In this document: one piece after another, positions 23,259 through 32,871 of the stretch
How positions within the stretch are numbered: position 1 is the first letter of the stretch
Layout: each line of letters opens with the position of its first letter
Assembly: GCF_047511655.1 (NCBI RefSeq)
Contig: NC_133387.1
Span: forward strand, 42,140,853-42,204,852
DNA from: Castor canadensis
Lineage: Eukaryota; Chordata; Mammalia; Rodentia; Castoridae
DNA length: 64,000 nucleotides
Direction of reading: 5' to 3'
The notes under the pieces: generated by a model
What the model saw: only the letters and a program-made list of their open reading frames with translations
The model's database searches: none
Told to the model about the DNA's origin: nothing
Position numbers and translations under genes: made by a program

Positions 23259-23770
23259 TCTTTCCCTCTCTGTTAGACAAGTATTTTTTTTCATTTCTGT
23301 CAAAAGTTCTAAAGTCTCTGTGGGTGGGAGTAAGTGAGGACTTATAAGAACACTAGATAAGTTTGATAGAAAATTTTCTTTCTGTTTTTAGAGAAATTAA
23401 AACGTTTCTCCTGGAGTGTACCTGTCACCTATACCCCCCATAGAGATCATAGACAGAGCCAAGGGAGTCAGTCATGGAGCTTGGGGTGAAAAATGTTGCT
23501 TCAAAGAGGAGCAAAGGAACTCTGCAGAAGTCAAAAGGTGGCCTTTCCAAACGGGAGAAGTAGAGTAGCAGCAGGTGCTGTTTCTGTGGAGGCAGGGGCA
23601 TGGACATAGAAGCTGATCTGGCTGAATTCCTCAGGAACCATAAAGGTACACCAGAGGCCAGGCCAAAGGTATTCCAGACATTCAGTGCACAGCACAAGCT
23701 CAGAGATGGGGCCAGAGTGGAGAAGGGCACAAGGACACAGTGCTTGGTTTTGTGCACCCATTCCAGCTTC
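23183..23770. other. GC-richer unassigned segment
   Basis: After a CT microsatellite the segment 23400-23765 has noticeably higher GC than its flanks and supports overlapping frames on both strands (67-110 residues). No domain motif was recognised and no clean acceptor and donor pair frames a block. It could be an old LTR or pseudogene fragment. Confidence 0.3.
23225..23256 (+). repeat. (CT)n microsatellite
   Basis: About 15 uninterrupted CT units. Confidence 0.95.
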
Positions 23771-23887
23771 TTTTTTAAAAATTGTTATGCTGGGTGGGAG
23801 TGAAATGTGGCATTTACAAAGGTTCTTATAATATATCAATACATCACACTTGAATTCACCCTCTCTGCCATTGCCCCTTACTGTTAA
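23771..23887 (-). mobile_element. L1 3' UTR fragment, minus
   Basis: TTTTTTAAAAATTGTTATGC, TGGGTGGGAGTGAAATGTGG, TTATAATATATCAATACATC and ACACTTGAATTCACCCTC match the start of the 1757 and 31005 fragments. Confidence 0.6.
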
Positions 23888-26198
23888 TTTCTAGAGATTG
23901 AGGATAGAGAAATATCTCCCTGAAAAATCACCAACCTGGGAAGGAAAAGGAGGCTGGAAAGAGAACCAAAGAAGTGGACTTAGAATTGAGTGAATATTTA
24001 CAAAAAGAAGATTGTTTTTAAATAGAACAGAATGTAGTTCTTCTAATTGGGAGTTCACATTTTTCTGCTTTTTTTTTTTTTTAGTAGGATTTGGGGAGTC
24101 TAGAACAATAAAGTTCCATTTGCTTTTATGTATTTGAGGTTAGAGTACAAATTTTAACTCTAGTATTTTTGTATAAAATTAGATTGCAGTAAAAATATGT
24201 ATTCAATTAATGAAGTAAACAAAATTTTTGTTTTATTTTTTGTATAATTTTCCCAATAAAACTGACATCTTTCACTCTTTTTCTGTTTTTTGAACCACAA
24301 TAAATTGATGTGAAAATTCATTGAGGTATGGGGAGACTAGAAAAAGTCTAATCTTCTTTCTTCATCAGTTCCTGCATCTTAAAAATGGTGATAATGGCAG
24401 TGATCACCATGAAGGGTTGTTTTAAGAGTTAAATGAGCCAATAGACTTACTATATTGTGTGACACACAGTTAAATAGTGCTGTGTTAACTAGCTTTTGTT
24501 ACATTTTTGTCTGCGTGTTTCCAATTTTTTTTACAGCAATTATTTTTTATTTTCAGAAAAAATGTTCTAAGAGTGAAATGCAGTTTATTACAGAAATCTT
24601 GATTTAGCATGTGAATTTTAGGTGTTTATGTCTTGGACATTTTAGGAAAAGATAGTGACAAGTTTCTGAATTTTAAATTTTTTCTCGAGTGGAAATGGAC
24701 AGCTCCTGAGGTTTCTATTTCCTTTTCCCAACAAACTAAATTTGACAATTATGTGCATATACTCTTCTCATTCTCAGACTCTCACAGTGACCCTGTTTTA
24801 CTTTTGATGGTCATTTGAAGGAAGTTCATTTTAAAGAACTGTACCTTTAATCAGTTAATATGAATGAAATACCTGGCATTAAACAATCTGAACATTTCAA
24901 TGAACTTGAAGTAATTCAGTAGCTAACTTTTCCACTATCTTTCAATCATAATTAAAAATTACAGTTTTATTTAATTAAAAGAACCTGGCTTTGACCATAG
25001 GTCCAATAATATGTGGCTGTTAAAATAAGAGTAGTTGGCATCCTAAGATAATGTGGAGTCTGCATTTGCCATTCAGAGCAGATAATCTTATAGGCCTCCT
25101 TCTCTTGTCAGGGACAGGAAATAGATTTTTGATGCTATCTAATATTGATTGAACTGCCACAAAACTGATGGGAAAAGATTTGAAGAGTGCTGTTTTAAAT
25201 AAGCTTGAAGTGCTCTTTCTACATGGTTTAATCATGCGAGGATGAGAAATCACAATTACAAAGGGAGGGGTTTCATTGACTTTCTTAAAGGCAATCCTTG
25301 CACACTAAAACCAAACATATTGATTATCTGAGGTAATTTGGAAGGGTTCTTTTGGAGGTGTGGTGGAGGAGAGATAACATGTAAAGATTGGGAGACCTGC
25401 TTTTTGCCTCTCTCTGAGTTAATTTGCATTTAATCTGTGCAGTCCCTGGAACATGATGGCTTTATGCTACCTCTTATCTCCTTATTGATATTTTACTCAT
25501 AATGGACTTTACAGAATTTTTAACCCAAAAAAAATAAACCATGGGAAAATAGTAGTTATTCAGCCTTAGGGAAAAATTCTTTAAGTTATTCAGATATAAA
25601 AATATTTATTTTAACATTGAAAGAATGAGGAAAGTTAATTCAAAGGACTCTAATTGAACTAATATTTCTAGATAACTTCCTTACAGATAGGAGAATAAAT
25701 AAACCCCAGAATTCAATTGTTTCTTGGCTTAGTGTTTAATAGACTCCTATAGTCTCTTTCCTTAAATAAGTGACCTGATTAGATTTCAGATGTAATTAAG
25801 TGGCAATTTTGAGGGCAGTACGTCACAAATATAATTTTACTATAATAAATGTTCACTGAAAATAGCACTTCATCTATAATTGTTCTTTTTAACATTCCTT
25901 AAGAACCATGGAATGAGGATTTGTTATTTTTGTCTGTAACATAAATGTATTCATATTCATTCAAGAATTTATATATAAACTGTTTTAAATAATTTCTTAT
26001 TAGTAGAAAAAACAACCTAATTGATTTGCAATATAAACTGACTACTATAGAATATAAACATTTTATTTTAGAATTTCTGAAATTATAATCTTTAGGGTTT
26101 TTTAGCATCTAATATAAGCTTTATAATTTAAAAAACCTATACTCAAAGCTCCATGCTGCAGTCTGTTTACTGGTCACTGTCAGCTCTCATAAACTTAC
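23888..26198. other. Unique AT-rich sequence with one MIR
   Basis: Only the MIR at 24362 was recognised. The stretch 25020-25260 has mixed composition and a 77-residue minus frame but no splice context. This block and the next flank the exon candidate and could be intronic. Confidence 0.45.
24362..24488 (+). mobile_element. MIR SINE, 3' half
   Basis: CTTCATCAGTTCCTGCATCT followed by AAAAATGGTGATAATGGCAG, AAGGGTTGTTTTAAGAGTTA and ATGAGCC is the MIR core and 3' part ('CCTCATCTGTAAAATGGGGATAATA..AGGGTTGTTGTGAGGATTAAATGAG'). Confidence 0.7.
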
Positions 26199-26288
26199 CC
26201 ATAGGGTACACCATATCCATAGGGGGCAGGCAGGGAAGTCATGGGCAGACTGGAGAGACTTGTTCTCGTGGGCATAATAATAGAAGGT
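26199..26288 (-). CDS. Candidate internal coding exon (90 bp) of an unidentified gene
   Basis: On the minus strand a pyrimidine-rich tract and AG (TGTTGTTTATTTTAAG) precede this block, and a consensus donor (ATGG then GTAAGTTTATGAG) follows it. The block is exactly 90 nt, so skipping or including it would keep frame. Read with one leading base, it is open throughout and gives a Ser/Thr/Pro/Leu-rich peptide that ends in a Tyr-Gly-rich PYGYGVPYG; a second frame is also open. GC is about 50%, against roughly 30% in the flanking kilobases. No start or stop is expected in an internal exon. I do not recognise the protein. The low-complexity PYG-type tail is of the kind seen in disordered regions of RNA-binding or scaffold proteins, but that is only an impression. 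No neighbouring exons were found, which fits long introns. The alternative is a chance open block. Confidence 0.45.
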
Positions 26289-27485
26289 CTTAAAATAAAC
26301 AACACCCTGTCTTTATTATAAAATTTGTTTTTTGTGCATCATGGATCTTTTAAATTAATTTTGATTTTTCAGAGATACTGAATTTAAATATAAGTTTTTG
26401 TGATCATCTCCATTTTTGGTGCCTTCTAAAATTTTGTGCCTAAATGAAGGCCTCATTCATCTCACTCTAATCCTGATCCTACTGACACCCTCATGGCTGT
26501 GATTTTATCATTTATTATGTGGGATGATCTTAACCATTTATTTCATTGTTCTGCCTTGCACTTTTATTTCAGAAAGTAACCCACAATTTAAAAACTGTGA
26601 CTTTCAAAATAAAAGTCCAGCTATAAGAGTAAATTAAATTCTAACTTATATAGGTAATGATGGTGTAACTTTTACAAAGTATTTGTGAAATTTCCTGGCC
26701 TTGGGTCATGGTGATATCACTGACCATATGAAAGCCAGAAGACCAGTGTGAGTTAAGAAGCATCTGTATCTTCTAAAGTCAGTGGTTCTTTTTGAAGATG
26801 ATGCTAAATGTGAGGATTTCACTCAAGTGAAAGCCGAAAGTTTATCTGTACATCGGACTTTGAAGCATGGCTTTTGTTTAGATTGGATTGGATGAGTCCT
26901 CTTCTAAATTAGTTTTGCTTATTTCCAAATTCATGTTTTCTTGTGTATTTTTGAAAACCAAAGCAAAAAGTGTTAATATTTTGATTCTGTTTGCAGAAAA
27001 ACTTCAGATATAGCTAAACAATGCCAATTTTATATCCTATCATTAGTTGCTTCAATAAGTAATTAGTCAACTCCATCGTAAACTTCATTTGCTCCTTCAA
27101 ATTCATAGAGCCAAAGAAAAGATTTTGAAAATTAAGTTAAAAGTAAAATTGTCTAGGATTATTGTGAATACTTTTGAAACTCAAAAGTTCTGTAGTAAAA
27201 ATTATTTTTTTTCTGGAAGTAAAAATTATAAGTACAAAGTTTGGTGGGACACAGAATTGTGGTAAACATGGTATTCTATATTTTAACCAATTTAAGAAGT
27301 AAATTATTCATTTTCTTAAGCTATATTTAAATAATGAAAATTTCTTAGCTAAAATATATGCACATATTTGAGTATTTAATACCACCTCTTGAAAATTTGT
27401 TCTAATTAAACAAATATTTGTTATTCTGAAAGAATAAGTAGGGGCTAGAATAGAGAGGGGGAAAATGTTTCTCTAGCTTAAGTAG
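26289..27485. other. AT-rich unique sequence flanking the exon candidate
   Basis: Contains many TAATTA and ATTTAAA words (for example 27060-27070) but no recognised repeat until 27490. If the 26199-26288 block is an exon, this is the upstream intron. Confidence 0.4.
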
Positions 27486-27489
27486 AACT

Positions 27490-27665
27490 TCTTTTGTGCT
27501 AATGGGGATTGACCTCAGGGCCTCATGCTTGCCTAGCAAAGGCGCTACCTGCTGAGTCACACCTTTTGCTTTTGGTTTTTCATGTAGGTTCTCCTGCCAA
27601 TTTTGCCTGGGCTGGTTGTGGATGGTGATGTCTTACCTCTGTTTCTGGAGAGGCTGGGAATACAG
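27490..27665 (-). mobile_element. Partial ID/B1 composite SINE, minus
   Basis: GGGGATTGACCTCAGGGCCT and CATGCTTGCCTAGCAAAGGC (ID part) are followed by ATGTAGGTTCTCCTGCCAAT, TTTGCCTGGGCTGGTTGTGG and GGCTGGGAATACAGAGACAT (B1-like part). It is shorter than the copies at 18345 and 47380. Confidence 0.7.
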
Positions 27666-29954
27666 AGACATTTTTCTGTTAGTATGGGGGGAAAGAAGAG
27701 GAGGATTAGGAGGAAAGATGGAGATTAGGGAAGAAGAGGAAGAGAAGGAAGAGGAGGAGGAGGAGAAATAATAGATTTATAATGAAGAATTGGTTAAAGG
27801 CTTTATCACAAGGTTTTCAACTACGTATAATTTTTATTCCACCACCTTCTTCTGACCCTTAGGATATTTGGGAAATTTTTAGTTGTCACAATGAGGAGAG
27901 GGCACTACTGGTAGGTCAAGGTCCAGGTATGCTGCTAAACAGTTTACATAACACAAGACACTCCACCTACCTGCCTCCACCTCCCCTTGCAAAGAAACCC
28001 CAAAACCATGGAATTATCTGGCTCATGGTATTAATAGTACTGAGGCTGAGAAACCTTCCTTTATCAGAAACTGAATGAAAGATGAGGAAAGGTTAGGACA
28101 AATGTTATCAAATCTTTCTTAGAAAGATTACATCAGATGTTTTAGGTTCTGAAGCTTCAAGAGCTGATACTGGCAATCGAAAATTTGAGTGGATTTATAA
28201 GTAAGAAAGTGGAAATTCTGATGTCTGATCAAGAACCATTATTTATTTAGAGGCTGTTCCCCCATACATGTTGCTTCACTGATTAGCTCCTTCACATTTC
28301 AGTGTTAGTGTGTATGTATAGATAACAGGGTGATTTAAAGCTTATTAAAGATTTATGCAAAGAAAAAAGACATTCAGAAGTGCAAGCATGGAATTCATAC
28401 TATTCTAATTGTTTATTTCTAAATGAATGATTTTTGCGTCCAAATCAGTGGTTGGTAGGTACTAACTCAGACAAAGTGACAAAAAGTTCTCTTGGCTTGC
28501 AGAAGATGTACTTTGAAAATCCATTGTATTTCATGGAAGGTGACACTACCCAAAGAGTGAGAATATAGAGAAATGTTTAATGGAGATAGAACATTTTGTC
28601 TCAGGATTTCAACAGTAACCTTAGAACAGGGATTTCCGATACTTTATAAAATACGAAAATATTTTCAATTCTTATATCATGATAGAATCTACTATAATAT
28701 GAAGTTAAAAAACACATATCATGTGCTCAGATGAATAATGTTCCAGATAAGAGATGATTGACATTATTCTTAAAGGGAGTTATGCTCCCAACATTTCCTC
28801 AAGGGAGGAAAAAGCATAGTAATTACTATTTCCTTCATCAAGGTGGAAAACAGTAGTATAAATAAATAGCTTATTTAAATAATGTGTTAACATCTCTGCC
28901 TTATGACTTGTTAAGAAATAGAAAGACTGAAACCAGTATAAGGTTTTTATTAATTACCTAGTTCATTTGATATTATCATTGTTGACAGATAAGTCAGATT
29001 TCTGGTCTATGGATAGAGATATAAGATTGGAAAAACTTAGAAAACATATTTACAATGCTCCTTTGTCTCCTTGGACAGGCATGAAAATGTTTGCATAAAT
29101 TCAACATATAATTGGCAAAGCCTCCTTATAAAATTAAAAACTTTGGTAATCAGTGAATAGGGATTGTTATCTGACTCTCCAGATATAACTCTCAATTGGT
29201 GCAAAATTGTGTCTTAAGCTACCTCTTTTTAGTCTGTAGTTTGATAACTTGATGATGTATAACAGATGGTATAGATGAATACTTCAGAAAGATGGGAAAT
29301 AGGGAGACCAATCTATTTCTCATACTGATGGCATTTATAAAGTAGAATTGACCAGGAGATGCACATGTCCCCTTTGTATAGTTATTGCAGGAATGAACAA
29401 GTCAGTATCAACCAAGTATATCAAACTAAAGCATTGTAATTGTCCAGGGTAGATATCTTCAAAATTCAAGTAGACAACATTAACTAATCCTATTACCAAT
29501 TTGGATCAATGTGCTTAATTATGTTTGGACAGATTTTGTGGGCAGGTATTTGGAAAGTTGTGCAGCTTAAAGCCTTTAAAGCAACAAGAATGATGAAGAT
29601 GTTCTGTTGTTAAGGAGACAGCTATTTACAATTGCTTTAAAGTTTTACATACAAAATAATCTCTGCCATGTTCTGCAATGTCAAAATAAGATATCAGTCA
29701 ACATATGCGTTATAAACGTCTAGTCAAACACAATGTTTTGCCTCTGCAGTATTAATGAGATTATTAATATAGTAATAATAATTCTATGCATTTACATATG
29801 CCCAAATGGCTAATCAAAACTTAATATATTTTTATATATTAATGTTTCAAGTGGAATAAAAAGTTCTCTTAGAATAAATAAAAGGAATAACTTATTTAAA
29901 TAATATGTCACATTGTCTTCCTTTATAACTTTTTAAGAAATTTCAATTTTTTTA
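27666..29954. other. Unique AT-rich sequence with a purine-rich patch
   Basis: 27689-27770 is a GGA/GAA-rich purine stretch on the plus strand. No other feature was recognised in these 2.3 kb. Confidence 0.45.
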
Positions 29955-29967
29955 TTAAATTTTTCTT

Positions 29968-30046
29968 TTATTGTGGTATTGGGTTTTGAATTTATGGTTT
30001 CACACTAGCTAGGCAGGTGGTGTACTGCTTGAGCCAGCCCTTCAGA
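29968..30046 (-). mobile_element. ID-type SINE, minus, diverged
   Basis: TTGTGGTATTGGGTTTTGAA, ACACTAGCTAGGCAGGTGGT and CTGCTTGAGCCAGCCCTTCA follow the ID reverse-complement order (B box side, then GCTAGGCAGGYGC, then TTGAGCCA). The T-rich left side is the A-tail. Confidence 0.7.
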
Positions 30047-31004
30047 CCTCAAATATTAATGGTAAAGTAATTGAAAAAATTATTAGGAAATACATATTTT
30101 TTTCCTTTCTATTATATCTTGGAATTTTCTTTTCTTTTCAAAAGTTTTGGAAGTCCTTAATGACACAAAAATATTAAATACTACAAACTCTAGTAAAAAT
30201 TTAATCCCTTTAAAAGGAGTATGCTCATATCTATATCATTATAACATTTATATTAAAATGAGTGCATATTGAAAAAGCAATGCCTTTCTTTTCTTTTTTA
30301 TCCTGCCAATTAGGGTATTCAATAGCTCTTAAAAGTCTAGTGAAAGCTTTCTGTTTATCAATTCAGGAAGAAAAACACATATCAACACTATTTTCTCTCC
30401 TGTGGATGAAGAACCTGTTTTGCAAGGTAACGCCATTGTTAGTAGTAAAATAATTACTTTAGGATTTTGATGGATTTGAAAATAAACTTTAAAAGTCTGA
30501 AAAAAAAGATTTCTGTTTATAGTTCAAAAATACTTCAAATAATAAATGAAGTTTTTTCTCTCTTGTCTCACCTATTCTTGAAAAACTATTACAAGAATGA
30601 TGTAATATAGAAACTCACAATCTATAATTAATAATTTAAATTTTTTTATAAATAGGTAACTTTTGCTAAAAATATTAAATATCAATATTACGAGCCAGAA
30701 GTTTTCTTTGTATAAAGATACTACTGTATTTTGTAGCAGTTTTAACAGTCCAAGATTGTTGATGGTAGCTTATTATTGTACAGATTATCACTGACTCCAC
30801 ATTCTCTTTGAAGTTTGGGCTTTGTCCACTTTAATATTATGAAAGAGGCAGTTCATTTAACCCTGTTACACAGAATTTGTGTAGTTAAAGGACACTTTGT
30901 TGTCTTTCTGTTGTCATTATTGCTTCATTCTGTCTGTACAGGCTTAGCAGGTTTAGGTTAGATGGCAAAAATGCATGAGTTTAGGTGGTTTTATTTTATT
31001 AATT
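30047..31004. other. Unique AT-rich sequence
   Basis: Nothing recognised. A 63-residue plus-strand frame (30262-30453) has no motif. Confidence 0.4.
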
Positions 31005-31706
31005 TTTTTATTGTTGTTTGCTGGGTGGGGTACATTGCAGTATTTGTAAAAGTTCTTACAATAGTATCAAATATACCATACTTGAATTCAGCCCCTCCGC
31101 TGCTCTACATTGCAGTATTTGCAAAAGTTCTTACAATAGTATCAAATATATCATATTTGAATTCAGCCCCTCCGCTGCTCTCTTTCATCCTCCCCTTCCC
31201 TCCATTCCTGGAACAGTTTCAACGGGTATCATTTTTGCATTTATTTACATATGCATTCATTATTTGTGCCCCCGCTCTGCCTCTGGGCAGAACCTTTTCC
31301 ACCCTCTTTTTCTCCAATTTTGTAGAAGAAAAAACATAAAAGATAATAAGAAAAGCATGGAGTTTTTGCTAGCTGGAGATAAAGATAGCTAAACAGAGAA
31401 ATTCCTTATGTTGTTTCCATGCATATATGTATTACAACCCACATTGGTTCACCTCTACCAGTCCTCTTCACTCCTCCATAGTCCCCTTCCCATAGTGGTC
31501 TGGACCAGTTTAAGATTTCTATATTCATTTCTGTTCAGTGAGCATGTCAACCACCATTCAAGTTTTTGGTTTCCTTCCCTTGCCTTATCCCTCCTCAGCA
31601 TGGTCATATTACTACATGTGTTTTAGGTCTATAATCTGCATATGAGGGAAAACGTGCACTTTTTGGCCTTCTGAGCCTGACTAACTTGCTTACAAGAAGT
31701 GGTTCT
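31005..31706 (-). mobile_element. L1 3' end (older subfamily) with ORF2 tail, minus
   Basis: From left to right: TTATTGTTGTTTGCTGGGTG, the TACATTGCAGTATTTG block (duplicated, see below), TTTCAACGGGTATCATTTTT, TTCTCCAATTTTGTAGAAGA, GCTGGAGATAAAGATAGCTA, TATGTATTACAACCCACATT, then CATATGAGGGAAAACGTGCA and GGCCTTCTGAGCCTGACTAA. The last two are the end of ORF2 (the 'SLxCG' and 'QKTK' region) reversed. About 700 bp of 3' UTR and ORF2 tail is present. It is an older subfamily than L1-A, lacking the long C-rich block. Frames of 124-125 residues here are non-coding. Confidence 0.75.
31031..31180 (+). repeat. 75-bp tandem duplication inside the L1 3' UTR
   Basis: Unit 1 is 31031-31105 and unit 2 is 31106-31180; both start TACATTGCAGTATTTG and end CCCCTCCGCTGCTC, with only a few mismatches. 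The equivalent fragments at 1757 and 23771 have a single copy, so the duplication arose in this copy or its source. Confidence 0.9.
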
Positions 31707-32368
31707 TTTTTTTTTTAACGTTTTTTGTATTTATGTAGAAATTCATTTTTAAAGGTTAAATGTAGAACGGTTTCTAATAAAGCTGAATGATAATGCTAAT
31801 GTTTATAAGAATTCAGAATGATCTTAGGTCAAGTGTTGATCTGTTAGGTGAAATAAAAAAATTGAGAAAGAAAATGAGATTGAATGCTGTTAAGAGTTTT
31901 AATAGAATTCTTATTGAAAGAAGATAATTTCTGACAAAACTGTAAGGGTCTTCAATGTGGTCAGATAAACTGCAGTTTTACTCTTGAGTATGGAGGATAA
32001 ACATAAGAAGACTTCTATACACAACTTTTTAAATGTTTTTTACTTATTTTTTTAAGGTGAAGGAAAAAGCAGAAATCTCCCAGCAAAGCTGACCTTCTGA
32101 AATAAATTCAAATTCTTAGCATGCTCTGTTTTAGTGCAATACAGCACAGCTCAGTAGAGCAAGTCAGATGAAAAGTTAGAGGATCAGAAGTTCGATTCTA
32201 AACCCTGTACCTAAAGTAAGTGCTACATAATCTTGGGTGTTGGGAATAACATTCTGAAAGCCTGATCACCTTCTCAAGAAGGCTGTGAAAAATTATATCA
32301 AGTGATCCCAGTGAAGATGACCTATTAAAATTCTTAGTTTCTAAATGTTAAAATGAAGATATGCAAAG
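31707..32368. other. Unique sequence between L1 copies
   Basis: No gene recognised apart from the tRNA-like patch at 32144. A T-run and A/T-rich tracts dominate. Confidence 0.4.
32144..32216 (+). other. tRNA-like or ID-like patch
   Basis: CAGCTCAGTAGAGCA (32147-32161) resembles a tRNA A box with D arm, and AGTTCGATTCTAAACC (32189-32204) resembles a B box with T arm; the spacing is about 42 bp, which is tRNA-like. The acceptor stem does not pair convincingly and no clear anticodon arm is seen. It could be a decayed tRNA pseudogene or an old ID-related SINE. Confidence 0.35.
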
Positions 32369-32380
32369 TAAATATTCTTT
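32369..32380 (+). repeat. Putative target-site duplication of the compound L1, left copy
   Basis: TAAATATTCTTT next to the A-tail (T-run) of L1-A, identical to 46159-46170. Some of the terminal T bases could belong to the tail, leaving about 9 informative bases. Confidence 0.6.
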
Positions 32381-32871
32381 TTTTTTCATTTTTCTTTTAT
32401 TATTCATATGTGCGTACAAGGCTTGGTTCATTTCTCCCCCCTGCCCCCACCCCCTCCCTTACCACCCACTCCACCCCCTCCCTTTCCCCCCCATCAATAC
32501 CCACCAGAAACTATTTTGCCCTTATTTCTAATTTTGTTGTAGAGAGAGTATAAGCAATAATAGGAAGGAACAAGGGTTTTTGCTGGTTGAGATAAGGATA
32601 GCTGTACAGGGCATTGACTCACATTGATTTCCTGTGCGTGGGTGTTACCTTCAAGGTTAATTCTTTTTGATCTCACCTTTTCTCTAGTACCTGTTCCCCT
32701 TTTCCTATTGGCCTCAGTTGCTTTAAGGTATCTGCTTTAGTTTCTCTGCGTTAAGGGCAACAAATGCTAACTAGTTTTTTAGGTGTCTTACCTATCCTCA
32801 CCCCTTCCTTGTGTGCTCTCGCTTTTATCATGTGCTGATAGTCCAATCCCCTTGTTGTGTTTGCCCTTGAT
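32381..32871 (-). other. L1-A 3' UTR and A-tail
   Basis: Contains a G-rich polypurine tract (C-rich on the plus strand at 32435-32492), a TATTATTCATATG block next to the tail, and a T-run (plus strand) for the poly(A). It is the same subfamily as the 3' ends at 9308, 13000, 44526 and 49548. Sixty-residue frames here are spurious. Confidence 0.9.

Noticed and set aside
23425..23757. 110-residue minus-strand frame as a possible gene
   Set aside because: No domain or splice context, and opposing frames of 67-102 residues overlap it. Kept only as an unassigned GC-richer segment.
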